Origin: Paulinella micropora
Lineage: Eukaryota > Cercozoa > Imbricatea > Euglyphida
Reading direction: 5' to 3'
Assembly: GCA_009731375.1 (NCBI GenBank)
Contig: BJOX01000250.1
Coordinates: 131,009 to 164,243, forward strand
DNA: 33,235 nucleotides
The notes beneath the pieces are model-generated. The model saw nothing but the letters and a program-made list of their open reading frames with translations, was not told the DNA's origin and did not search any database. Shown here piece after piece: positions 1-8,995 of this stretch. Both the position numbers and the translations under genes were made by a program. Each line of letters opens with the position of its first letter. Position 1 is the first letter of the stretch.

Positions 1-205
1 TGGGATGGGATGGATGGGATGGGATGGGATGGATGGATATATGGATGGGATGGATGGGATGGGATGGATGGGATGGGATGGATGGGATGGGATGGATGGA
101 TGGGATGGATGGGATGGGATGGGATCGGATGGATGGGATGGGATGGTATGGGTTGAATGGATGGATGGGTGGGTGGGTGGATGGATGGATGGATTGGATG
201 GATCT
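1..205. repeat. TGGGA/TGGA microsatellite
   Basis: The tract is an irregular mix of the pentamer GGGAT and the tetramer GGAT with few interruptions. It contains open frames only because the repeat lacks stops. It is host satellite-type DNA with no gene. Confidence 0.9.
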
Positions 206-245
206 TCTTGCTCTGTAAATGATGCTTTATCACCTGATAGCAAAA

Positions 246-365
246 TATGATGATAATGATAAATAACAAAATGATGATGATGGTGATGGTGGCGGTGATT
301 GTGGTGGTGATGATGATGATGGTGGTGGTGATGAGTGGTAATAATAATCAAAACAATAATAATAA
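246..365. repeat. GAT/GGT/AAT compound trinucleotide repeat
   Basis: The sequence is a degenerate run of ATG/GGT triplets that passes into AAT/AAC triplets. It is a host microsatellite with no coding signal. Confidence 0.8.
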
Positions 366-515
366 TACTATATCTGAGGCGTACTGATGCAGCTAATGGC
401 ATATCCTCAACGGACATAAGCCTCCAATACCCTTGTTCGAGGTCCTCCACCCCCCCGTGTCAGTCTCTCGCCTGATGATCGGGGCCACCGATGGAGCTCC
501 TGAGGGCAAGACTGC

Positions 516-589
<74 letters not shown>

Positions 590-603
590 CAGTAGTAGTA
601 GTA

Positions 604-636
<33 letters not shown>

Positions 637-638
637 TA
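516..638. repeat. AAT/AGT trinucleotide microsatellite
   Basis: The run is AAT units, then AGT units, then AAT units again. The poly-Ile, poly-Val and poly-Leu frames here are repeat artefacts. The tract abuts a diverged SINE-like fragment at about 648, as AAT tracts abut the full SINE copies downstream. Confidence 0.9.
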
Positions 639-647
639 TACATATTG

Positions 648-705
648 ATCTGTCATGGCTGAGCCCGAGGGCCATGCGCCTCCATCCCTCGACCCAACAG
701 GGACT
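648..705 (-). mobile_element. diverged SINE tail fragment (tentative)
   Basis: The blocks CTGTCATGGCTGA and CATGCGCCTCCATC resemble the tail part of the SINE at 1642-1873 and lie in the same order next to an AAT tract. The resemblance is short and was judged by eye, so it may be a related family or chance. Confidence 0.4.
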
Positions 706-1030
706 ACAGTGAGTATGTTGGGAGGGAAGAGTGGCTCTAACCATCCTGCATAGAAGGCCCCAAAAGGAAGTCCCTACTACCCGCACAGTGTCGGGTACCT
801 TGCAGGAAATCAACTACAAATGATTGATCTTCCCCGCGTGAGAGCTCCACGAGACTGGGTAGGTCCCGCATGGAGGTACTCACAGGGGTAGCAGACATTT
901 CATGCGGTCTGCCAGCGCATGAGGACGTTTTGTGGTAAGTATCTGGGACGCCTCGAAACCCGTCACCACCCCTAGATCGCGGAATGTAAATACCCCTTTG
1001 ATCCCACGTGGTGTATGTCTTATAAAAAAC
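706..1030. other. host intergenic DNA, nothing recognised
   Basis: This is GC-richer unique sequence with open frames on the minus strand but no recognisable protein. Those frames merge into the minisatellite that follows. I see no gene, RNA or transposon signature. Confidence 0.5.
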
Positions 1031-1040
1031 AACACAACGA

Positions 1041-1203
1041 CATGGCCTCGGAACCAACGCAACAACATAGCCTCGGAACCCACATCGACATAGCCTCGGA
1101 ACGCACAAAACAACAGAGCCTCGGAACCAACACAACTACATAGCCTCGGAACCAACACAACAACATAGCCTCGGAGCCAACACAACGACGTAGTCTCGAA
1201 ACC
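1041..1203. repeat. 25-bp minisatellite, about 6-7 copies
   Basis: The core AGCCTCGGAACC recurs about every 25 bp (one unit is 23 bp), followed by a variable ACACAACRACAT segment. Copies diverge at both edges. The long minus-strand frames across it are a product of the repeat. Confidence 0.85.
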
Positions 1204-1262
1204 AGTGGGAAGAGGCCCAACCACCTCCTCTTCCCGTGGGGTGCCATACTGTGCACCCCTCC

Positions 1263-1294
1263 ATAATAATATAATAATAATAATGATAATAATG

Positions 1295-1336
<42 letters not shown>
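1263..1336. repeat. AAT microsatellite next to truncated SINE
   Basis: AAT triplets with a few GAT interruptions directly precede the SINE end AGTGCTTCTCTGTC. Relative to the minus-strand SINE this is its 3' ATT tail. Confidence 0.85.
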
Positions 1337-1394
1337 GTGCTTCTCTGTCAATGGCTGATGCATTTCTGCACATGCGCCTCCATCGTCTCACCCG
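1337..1394 (-). mobile_element. tRNA-derived SINE, 3' part, cut by gap
   Basis: It matches the first 58 plus-strand bases of the complete SINE copies at 1642 and 1924, then runs into an assembly gap. It is the tail-proximal end of a minus-strand SINE. Gap closure probably failed because the next copies are almost identical. Confidence 0.75.
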
Positions 1395-1567
1395 NNNNNN
1401 NNNNNNNNNNNNNNNNNNNNNNNNNNNNNNNNNNNNNNNNNNNNNNNNNNNNNNNNNNNNNNNNNNNNNNNNNNNNNNNNNNNNNNNNNNNNNNNNNNNN
1501 NNNNNNNNNNNNNNNNNNNNNNNNNNNNNNNNNNNNNNNNNNNNNNNNNNNNNNNNNNNNNNNNNNN
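1395..1567. other. assembly gap (173 N)
   Basis: Unknown bases lie between a SINE fragment and an AAT tract. The missing part is probably the rest of a SINE plus AAT repeat. Confidence 0.95.
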
Positions 1568-1635
<68 letters not shown>

Positions 1636-1641
1636 TATGAT
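1568..1641. repeat. AAT microsatellite (SINE tail)
   Basis: A nearly pure AAT run ends directly at the SINE copy that starts at 1642. It is the ATT tail of that minus-strand SINE. Confidence 0.85.
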
Positions 1642-1873
1642 AGTGCTTCTCTGTCAATGGCTGATGCATTTCTGCACATGCGCCTCCATCGTCTCACCCG
1701 TGAGGGGAGTACGAAGAATTGACGATAAGCTCTAATGACACCCCCGCAAGGGCAGTTCCAACACTTCCAGACGGACCGGTATGTTCAATGAAAATACTGG
1801 TGGCACCGACGGGAATCGAACTGGCGACAGGGCCCAGATGGTAGAACTTGACCACTGGGCTATCACGGTGTCC
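1642..1873 (-). mobile_element. tRNA-derived SINE, complete 232-bp copy
   Basis: On the minus strand it starts GGACACCGTGA and has a pol III A-box-like stretch (TAGCCCAGTGGTC) near its 5' end. A B-box-like stretch (AGTTCGATTCCC) follows with tRNA-like spacing. A tRNA-unrelated body comes next, and it ends AGAAGCACT followed by an ATT-triplet tail. The promoter boxes and the triplet tail support a tRNA-derived SINE. I cannot place the family. Confidence 0.75.
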
Positions 1874-1923
<50 letters not shown>

Positions 1924-1924
<1 letters not shown>

Positions 1925-2155
1925 GTGCTTCTCTGTCAATGGCTGATGCATTTCTGCACATGCGCCTCCATCGTCTCACCCGTGAGGGGAGTACGAAGAA
2001 TTGACGATAGGCTCTAATGACACCCCCGCAAGGGCAGTTCCAACACTTCCAGACGGACCGGTATGTTCAATGAAAATACTGGTGGCACCGACGGGAATCG
2101 AACTGGCGACAGGGCCCAGATGGTAGAACTTGACCACTGGGCTATCACGGTGTCC
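1924..2155 (-). mobile_element. tRNA-derived SINE, second 232-bp copy
   Basis: It has the same length and nearly the same sequence as the copy at 1642-1873; I see one substitution (GATAAG versus GATAGG). Such identity, including the AAT spacer, suggests a tandem duplication of about 282 bp rather than two separate insertions. Confidence 0.75.
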
Positions 2156-2539
<384 letters not shown>

Positions 2540-2704
2540 NNNNNNNNNNNNNNNNNNNNNNNNNNNNNNNNNNNNNNNNNNNNNNNNNNNNNNNNNNNNN
2601 NNNNNNNNNNNNNNNNNNNNNNNNNNNNNNNNNNNNNNNNNNNNNNNNNNNNNNNNNNNNNNNNNNNNNNNNNNNNNNNNNNNNNNNNNNNNNNNNNNNN
2701 NNNN
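2540..2704. other. assembly gap (165 N)
   Basis: Unknown bases lie between the long AAT tract and an A6-G26 homopolymer. Confidence 0.95.
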
Positions 2705-2736
2705 AAAAAAGGGGGGGGGGGGGGGGGGGGGGGGGG
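2705..2736 (+). repeat. A6 then G26 homopolymer at gap edge
   Basis: A run of 26 G directly follows the gap. It could be a true poly-G tract or a low-quality read end pulled into the assembly. Confidence 0.8.
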
Positions 2737-2919
2737 ATGTGGTTTGGTCAACAACAGCAGACAATAAGAGGTTAAACAAAAAGGGGGAGTATGTGTGATG
2801 AGATTTAGATGTGTTGAGTGACGTATTGACAGTACAGTGGGGCAAAGGGGGGAGGACTGATTGGAAATGAGACAAGGACATTTTGGCAGTAGTGGGGAAA
2901 TGATATGGAAAAATGGGGA
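2737..2919. other. unique host sequence, no gene seen
   Basis: Purine-rich unique DNA lies between the poly-G run and a GA/GATA microsatellite. No coding or RNA feature can be supported. Confidence 0.5.
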
Positions 2920-2938
2920 GCAGGGAGGGAGGGAGAGG

Positions 2939-2974
<36 letters not shown>

Positions 2975-3050
2975 TAGATAGATATATAGATAGATAGATA
3001 GATAGATAGGTAGGTAGGTAGGTAGTTAGGTAGGTAGATAGATAGATAGG

Positions 3051-3100
<50 letters not shown>

Positions 3101-3122
3101 TACAGAGAGAGAGAGAGAGAGA
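2920..3122. repeat. GGGA/GA/GACA/GATA/GGTA compound microsatellite
   Basis: The order is GGGA, GA, GACA, GATA, GGTA, GATA and GA runs. The minus-strand YLSI-type frames come from the GATA repeat. Confidence 0.9.
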
Positions 3123-3499
3123 CCAAAGACAAAAACCATTGAGCAAACGACCGGGTAATCCGCCTTAGATAAAGGTATGTTGTTGTGACACACTTTTCAC
3201 GCGGTGTTCTCTCAATCATGTTGAGCTATTTGGTAAAAATATAAATTTCTAGCATCTTCCTCCTTACAACCTTACTAGATTTTTTTTATCATTTTTGCCT
3301 AATAGTCAAATATGATAAAATGAATTTACCAGCCAGCCAGAGAGATAACACCCCTCTGACAATCTTTCCGTTTCTATTTTAGAAGAAAAAAAAGTTGATA
3401 TAGTCTATCAGCGCACCATTCCCGGGCCAGCGACGACAAGAGAAGAAAAGAGGAAAAGATACAGATAGGTATGTTTGGTCTATCAGCGCTGCATATTCG
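3123..3499. other. host intergenic DNA, no gene seen
   Basis: This is AT-rich unique sequence. The phrase TCTATCAGCGC occurs twice, at about 3404 and 3480, about 76 bp apart. No gene can be supported. Confidence 0.5.
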
Positions 3500-3835
3500 A
3501 AGACACACAGATAAATAGACAGATAAAGATAGAGATAGAGAGAGAGAGAGAGATAGATAGATAGATAGATGGATAGATGGATAGATAGATGGATGGATAG
3601 ATAGATAGATAGATAGATAGATAGAAGATGACCAGCACAATAAAAACGAGGATAATGACGACGGCGGCAATCACAACAACAACAACAACAACAATAATAA
3701 TAATAACAACAGCAGCAGCAGCAGCAGCAGCAAGACAAGAACAAGAAAAGAACACAAAAACAAAAACAACAACAAAAGCAACAAAAACAACAACGACAAC
3801 AACACGCAGCAGCAGCACCAGCAACCACCATCACC
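3500..3835. repeat. GATA/GGATA then CAA/CAG microsatellites; insertion site
   Basis: GATA and GGATA repeats are followed by CAA, AAT and CAG triplets and ACC/CAC units up to the element 1 terminus. The sequence after element 1 (24379 on) continues as CACC-type repeat, so both flanks fit one target locus. Confidence 0.8.
3830..3835 (+). repeat. target-site duplication, left (ATCACC)
   Basis: ATCACC directly abuts the left TIR, and ATCACA directly abuts the right TIR at 24379-24384. Five of six bases match. Polintons/Mavericks are known to make 6-bp target duplications. The flank is a low-complexity CACC tract, so chance similarity is possible. Confidence 0.6.
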
Positions 3836-3998
3836 AGTAGTTGATAACCTAGAAGGTGTCATGAATTTTCGGTAAAACCTCAAATTCTCGCCACCTTCTA
3901 GGTTGTTGCAGCAAATCCAATAAAACCACAAACAAATACAAAGAAACAAAAACAGACAAAAAGCATTCTACAGCACACTACGAGAAAAATGAATGTAT
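3836..3998 (+). repeat. left terminal inverted repeat, 163 bp
   Basis: It matches the reverse complement of 24215-24378 with about four differences, one of them a 1-bp indel. The terminus is AGTAGTTGATAACC. Inside is a perfect 13-bp inverted pair, AACCTAGAAGGTG (3846-3858) and CACCTTCTAGGTT (3892-3904). The 33-nt loop carries a further GAATTT/AAATTC pair. In protein-primed replicons the TIR is the replication origin. Confidence 0.95.
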
Positions 3999-4028
3999 CA
4001 TAAAAGAAATTTTTTTTTCTTGATATAG

Positions 4029-4273
4029 ATGGACGACAAACACCAAATTAGAAAGCAGAAGAGAAACGAATACTTAAAAGAAAGAAGGAAAAATAAATAT
4101 ACTAGTGTCTGTGGAAAGACGATAGGAATATACAGCAAATACACACATTAAAAAAGTCAATCACATAGAGATTTTTTCGCGGAGAAAGAAGAGGTTATGA
4201 TAGGAGGTCATAAAGTAATTCGTATAGCATATAGAAACGACGACATAGAAAGATATTTTAAAAATAAAATGTA
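4029..4273 (+). pseudogene. small basic ORF, decayed
   Basis: An ATG at 4029 opens a 40-codon frame rich in Lys and Arg (MDDKHQIRKQKRNEY start). It stops at 4149, and a further 20 or so plausible codons in another frame end ...YFKNKM at 4273. It is the first of three short, shifted ORFs at the left end, all separated by a similar AT-rich intergenic motif. I do not recognise it. Confidence 0.4.
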
Positions 4274-4312
4274 AAACTATTTAAAAAATAAATATTATTA
4301 CTTATATATAAT
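4265..4312 (+). promoter_or_regulatory. AT-rich intergenic motif, copy A (promoter candidate)
   Basis: ATGTAAAACTATTTAAAAAA followed by TATTATTACTTATA and ATAATATG leads into the ATG at 4313. A close copy lies at 4582-4624 before the next small ORF and a weaker one at about 4890-4940 before the polymerase. Repetition in front of successive same-strand ORFs suggests a shared promoter and/or polyadenylation unit. Confidence 0.5.
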
Positions 4313-4590
4313 ATGACTTCTATAATGATACAAGCGGACAAGGAAATGAAAGAACTATACAACTTACATTTTCCAGAAGCATTAGCGGACGATAGAAGGA
4401 TTAAGAAATACACAAAAAGAGAATGCTTCAACGATATAGTAAGGCTTTTAAGTTTTGGATAGAACAAAAGAACAAAATATTAGAAGAACCTTCAACTACA
4501 CTGAATGTACATAAATTGCAAATTTGTGAAGAAGCAATCACACAACTTAAATTACGGGCTATGATAGTATTGAATAAAAATGAAATGTAA
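4313..4590 (+). pseudogene. small unknown protein, one frameshift
   Basis: The ATG at 4313 opens a 49-codon frame ending at 4462. A second open stretch in another frame overlaps its end and runs to the TAA at 4588-4590. Together they suggest one protein of about 90 residues, mostly charged and helical, with a single indel near 4410-4440. No family recognised. The preceding AT-rich motif repeats downstream. Confidence 0.5.
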
Positions 4591-4624
4591 AACTATTAAA
4601 AAAAATATTATTACTTATAATATA
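4582..4624 (+). promoter_or_regulatory. AT-rich intergenic motif, copy B
   Basis: ATGTAAAACTATT, then an A run and ATATTATTACTTATA, closely match copy A at 4265-4312. It follows the preceding ORF's stop and precedes two tight hairpins and the next ATG at 4685. Confidence 0.5.
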
Positions 4625-4684
4625 CAAAGATTTTGAAAAAATCTTTGAGCAAAAATGGTTGTGAAACTTTTTATAAAAGTTTCA
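4621..4684 (+). promoter_or_regulatory. two adjacent 9-bp hairpins before ATG 4685
   Basis: Hairpin one is AAAGATTTT (4626-4634), loop GAA, AAAATCTTT (4638-4646), followed by GAGCAAAAA. Hairpin two is GAAACTTTT (4663-4671), loop TAT, AAAAGTTTC (4675-4683), and ends one base before the ATG. Hairpin one with its TATAC and GAGCAAAAA flanks recurs at 16523-16556. These could be 5' leader structures or transcript end signals. Confidence 0.55.
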
Positions 4685-4863
4685 ATGGGAAGACACAAGA
4701 AATATCTAACACCAGAGGACAAACGAAAGGCTAACAATGAAAAAGCACTGCTTATTATTATAAGCACCGCGAAGAAGTAAATATAAGAAGAAAGGAAAAA
4801 CTAAAAGAACGAAACAGGAAACTTAAAGAGTATGAAGAAATGAAAGCAAGAGAGAAATTCTAA
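4685..4863 (+). pseudogene. small basic KYL..KYY-type protein, frameshifted
   Basis: The ATG at 4685 opens MGRHKKYLTPEDKRKANN and stops at 4778. The adjacent frame continues with a Lys/Arg/Glu-rich helix (...YYKHREEV...KLKERNRK...) to the TAA at 4861. One indel near 4755 explains it. The pattern of basic repeats around KYL and YYKH recalls short charged proteins of large DNA viruses, but I cannot assign a function. Confidence 0.5.
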
Positions 4864-4997
4864 AGGTTAAAAATACTTTTTTTCCGCAAATGTAAAATAA
4901 TTCTATTTAAAAGTAAGATTTTTTATATATATAATATCGGTAAAACAATTTAATTTATTTTATTATTTTTATATACACACTAATATAAAAGTAAAAT

Positions 4998-7936
4998 ATG
5001 CCACCATCTTTACCGCCCAGACCAACGAAGGAAAATGTAGAACTAGCGAAGGTAAGGGTGAACTTAAGGGAAACTAAGACACAGGAGGCGAAGAAGCGAG
5101 AGGTAAAACTTGTTGAACTAAGATCGATAAAAAATAGATGTATAGATGGTTTTACATACCCTTTCAAAAATCTTGATATTAACTTTTATGATATGGATGC
5201 GATTGAACTAACAATTATGAGAGCAGTCAGGGATGTTAGAACTAGAGGTATGACAAACGAGGCGAGTATTCATGTTAAGTTTGCTTATATAACGGATGTT
5301 GATGATAGTAAGTTTTATAAATGGAAAACTTTCAATGCCGTTAAGTTCAAAGACATTGATGATCTGTTTCGTGATATATATCTATATAATGAACAAAATC
5401 TTGAATCCAGTGCTCGCGGATATGAATGAATTATTCAATACATAAGTGTTCAAATTTTCCAAGAAGACGGAGGAGGTTGTAATTCTTCAGGTAAGGACTT
5501 GAAAAATAAAACGACTGAAGGAATTCATATTAATCCAAGGAGTAAGGATAATAATTGTTCCTTCTATGTTGTTAAGGATATATTAAATCTACATTTGAAG
5601 GGAAAATCAAAACTCAATAAAAAATTATGTAATGATATTAGGCAAGAATTCAAACTTGAGCCTAATACTCCGATACCTTTATCAGTCGGCTTTGAAATCT
5701 TAAAAAAATATTGTATTGAATGTAAGTATTTTGAATTAACTGATGCAACAAGCAAACATACATTCAAAAACTATGAAGAACCTTTAATAACAGCAGATGT
5801 GCTTTGTTATCTACTCAAAGGACATTATATAAGTTTCATAAAAAGAAACAAAAATAAGTGTCCAGATTGTTATAAAGAGTATTATAATAATCATAAATGT
5901 AATAATAAAAGAATTTCTTATGTAAGAGCGAAACTCAGAAAGAAAGAAAATCAAGTGAGGTCTTTATTAACTACTTTTGAAGAGGCTAAGTATAATAATC
6001 AAGATGAAGTATTTCATTATGACTTAGAGACTTTTACTAATGAATACGAATTACACACACCATACATAGCGGGCTATACTATTTTTGATATCGGCTTTAA
6101 ATATGTAGCAGGCGATGAATGTATTCCTAAATTACTTGATATAATTTTTGAATATGCGGATGATTTATCAAAAAGGAAACCAAAAGCAAAATTATATGTT
6201 AATGCTTTTAACGGGAGTAAGTTTGACCACTACTACTTACAAAAAGAATTTATCAAAAGAAAAGTAAAAAATGCAACCCTTATGAATAATGGTGCTATTA
6301 TCTCACTAGAATATAAAAAAATAAAATTCTGGGATTTATGTAAGCACACTGAGGGAAGTCTAAAAAAGAACCTTGAAACACTGGGATGTAATGTGCTAAA
6401 AGGAGACTTTGACCACGACAATGCGAAACGATGGGAAGAGATGGACGACAAAACAAAAAACGAATGTTTAACATACTTAGAAAAGATGTTATGGGACAAA
6501 AGGAACTACACGACACACTAAACAATCAAATATATAAAAGAACATAAAACTAACTTAACTGCTTATATATCTACTTCGTCTCTTACTTGGAATTTATGGA
6601 AAAAGAAGATAGATGGTAAATATATTATTCAACTACCAAATTTAAAACAAGAAAAACATTTTAGAAGGGCTGTATATGGTGCTAGAACTTATCCAAGCAA
6701 AAGACGATTTATTTCAGAGCAATATCAAAAATACGTAAATGGTGAAATTGGGTTTGATGAGATTGTAGATTATCTTATTGATGCGGATGTTGTAAGTCTT
6801 TATCCAACTGCAATGCTTGAATTATTTATGACTGGTGAAATAAAGGAATGTGAAGGAGAAATGAAATGCAAACTCGGAATATATAATGTTGATTATGTAT
6901 CTCCAAAAAAATATTACATCCGCGGGTTCCGTATAGAGATACTATTAGTAAGGGGTGTTTAAAATGGGAGTTAAGAGATATGAAAGACCAATGGCTAACT
7001 TCTGTAGATATTGAAGATATGATTGAACTTGGATACCAAGTCAAAATCAATCGGGGCTATTATACAGAAGGAGCCGAACCAGTATTCAAAGATTACATAG
7101 AGTTATTTAAGAAAAAACAAAATTCAAAGAAAGGCACACCTCAGTACTTATTAGCAAAGTTATTTATGAATGCTTTATACGGAAAGACAATTCAAAGACC
7201 GATTAATTCTGTGAGTAAATACATATCAAAAAATCATGAGTATTGGAAATTCTGGGCTAAACACGTTATAAATGATATTGAAAAGTTTGAAGATGCTAAT
7301 GGTGAATTATGGTTAATCAGTGGTATTCCAAGGGATGAGCAAGAAAAAGAAGAAAGAATTACAAAACCAACTCACTACGGGGCATTTATCCTAGCATACA
7401 GCAGACGAATTATGTATAAGTATATGACTGAAGCCAACCCAGCCAACGACCCAGACAGAGATTATTATAATACAGATACAGACAGCATTCAAAGCCATGT
7501 AAGAAATATTGAACAGATAAAGAGATTTAGAGATAAAGCAATCGGTGGAATGGATGACGACCTTGGAACAGATTGTAAAATAATAAGGAGATTATGGATA
7601 GCACCAAAATTGTATATGTTGGAGTATGTAAAGAAAGGTGAAGAAAAAGGTAAAACTCATTTCCACTTTAGAGGTAAAGGTTTGGACTTGAAAAAATTAA
7701 ATCCAACCGCTTATGAATTAATGGATAAGGGTAAAAGTTTAACTAATACCAGAGACTTTATAATGAAGAAAATACATACTAGTAGAAACAGCAAACAACA
7801 ACACATTGAGCATTTTAGCATACAGCATCAAAAGAATGTAGTAAAAGTAGTTAATAAAACAAGATGGTGCGGTCGTGAGTTTATCAACGAAAATGATAGT
7901 ATTCCACACGGGTTCGCACCCGCTCTTAAAATATAA
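4998..7936 (+). pseudogene. polB: protein-primed family B DNA polymerase, interrupted
   Basis: Replicates the element from protein-primed TIR ends. About 980 codons run from the ATG at 4998. In order: a charged N-terminal region, a Cys pair (CPDCYKEYY, about 5860), an exonuclease-like motif DLETF (about 6025), NAFNGSKFDHYYL (about 6205), polymerase motif A DADVVSLYPT (about 6780), motif B KLFMNALYG (about 7155) and motif C NTDTDS (about 7470). Breaks are an in-frame TGA at 5427-5429 beside an ATGA duplication, an in-frame TAA at 6519-6521, and a frameshift near 6915. Catalytic motifs A, B and C are intact but lie in different reading segments. Family assignment is firm; activity is unlikely as assembled. 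Confidence 0.93.
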
Positions 7937-7999
7937 TAATAATCAAAATGATTAATTAATTTTTTCCATAATTTTTTTTTTACCAATCTATATAGACCA

Positions 8000-8286
8000 A
8001 TGACCACCCTCACCAGACTATCTGAAAAATTTGGACGACTTTCAATTGAGAAGAATAAAGAATTATTTTCAGTAAGAGATGTCCAACAGATGATTGATGA
8101 AGAAATTAAGGCAATTGAAAAAAGTAGAGAAGGAAAGCCAACCGATGTTTTTCCGTTTGGCAAATATAAAGGAAAAAAAATTCAAGATGTTGCTACCATT
8201 GACAAACCATATCTTGAATGGTTATGAAACAACCGTGGTTTGATAAATTTACAGACATTAAAAGTGAAGTAAAAAAATATTTATAA
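8000..8286 (+). pseudogene. small protein with ExoX-like C-terminal motif, frameshifted
   Basis: MTTLTRLSEKFGRLS opens at 8000 and reads 75 codons to a stop at 8225-8227. The adjacent frame continues with MKQPWFDKF to a TAA at 8284. The segment FPFGKYKGKKIQDVATIDKP resembles the small domain found C-terminal to some DnaQ/ExoX-type exonucleases and free-standing in phages and large DNA viruses. The N-terminal half is a charged helix. A second, diverged copy of the motif follows at about 8800. Role unknown, perhaps nucleic-acid binding. One indel near 8222 splits it. Confidence 0.6.
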
Positions 8287-8287
8287 T

Positions 8288-8459
8288 GATATTTTATTCA
8301 CCCGCTATGCGGTTTCATAAAACATCGTTTTTCTTTTAATTATTTTTTCTTAAAACTTTTTCTGATGTTTTAGAATATAAACGAAGTGTTATAGCAAAAT
8401 TCGCAGGCGAATTTTTTATAAGCGAGAGTGCGTAGCACGAAGCGCAATTCTAAAATATC
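8288..8459 (+). promoter_or_regulatory. stem-rich leader module L1, 172 bp
   Basis: It begins GATATTTT (8288) and ends AAAATATC (8459), one base before the ATG at 8461. Ordered hairpins: CCGC-TAT-GCGG (8302-8312); AAAACATCG (8319-8327) with TGATGTTTT (8363-8371, one G.U pair); TTTTAGAAT (8368-8376) with ATTCTAAAA (8447-8455), which encloses AAATTCGC-AG-GCGAATTT (8397-8414) and GTGC-GTA-GCAC (8428-8438). The same architecture recurs upstream of four other genes. Confidence 0.75.
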
Positions 8460-8460
8460 A

Positions 8461-8995
8461 ATGACTGACCTGTCAACCAAACAGGACTACTTAAACGAAA
8501 TTGAGAAATGGAACATTGACAGCGAAATTAAGAAACCCACGATTAAATGGACTAAGCCTGACATTGTTTCTTTCTATGAGCAATACAAGCCAAGGGACGA
8601 CAATGTGAAAGTAGTTATTCCATTGGAGGCTACACTAGCAAAAGTTATAATGGAGGAACCAAGCACACCTTTTAAGACAACTGATTTAAAGAGACTAGTA
8701 TCACAGAAATCAAGGCTAATGTTGGCGAAGAAATAGCGAATGCTACATGTACAGAAGAAGGATGTATATTAAAGAAAGAATACAAGCAAAATGAAACTGA
8801 CATTTTTCTTCAATATGGTAAGTATAAAAAAAATGAAAATTGAAGATGTTGCTAAGATTGATAAACCATACCTTGAATATTTAATTCAACAACCTTATTT
8901 TAATAATAAAGATGCGGTAAAAAATCTCAAATATCACATTACCTTCCGTTTTATTTTTTATTATTTTTTTTCTTTCTGTATCACTGATCCTCAAT
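8461..8995 (+). pseudogene. second ExoX-C-motif protein, frameshifted
   Basis: The ATG at 8461 directly follows module L1 and opens MTDLSTKQDYLNEIEKWN. An unrecognised 91-residue segment stops at 8734. Other frames continue with a QYGKYKK/MKIEDVAKIDKPYLEYL region (about 8810-8900), closely similar to the motif at 8150-8225. Breaks lie near 8735 and in an A8 run at about 8826. It is a diverged relative of the preceding gene with a different N-terminal half. The AT-rich end meets convergent minus-strand genes near 8981. Confidence 0.55.

Noticed and set aside
393-813. Long minus-strand ORFs of poly-Ile, Leu, Tyr or Thr
   Set aside because: They are translations of AAT/AGT microsatellites and have no non-repeat domain.
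1041-1203. CRISPR-like array (regular 25-bp repeat)
   Set aside because: Repeats are contiguous and degenerate without unique spacers; it is a minisatellite in animal DNA.
1643-1873. A functional tRNA gene in the SINE head
   Set aside because: A- and B-box-like stretches exist, but no full cloverleaf with a matched acceptor stem was found.
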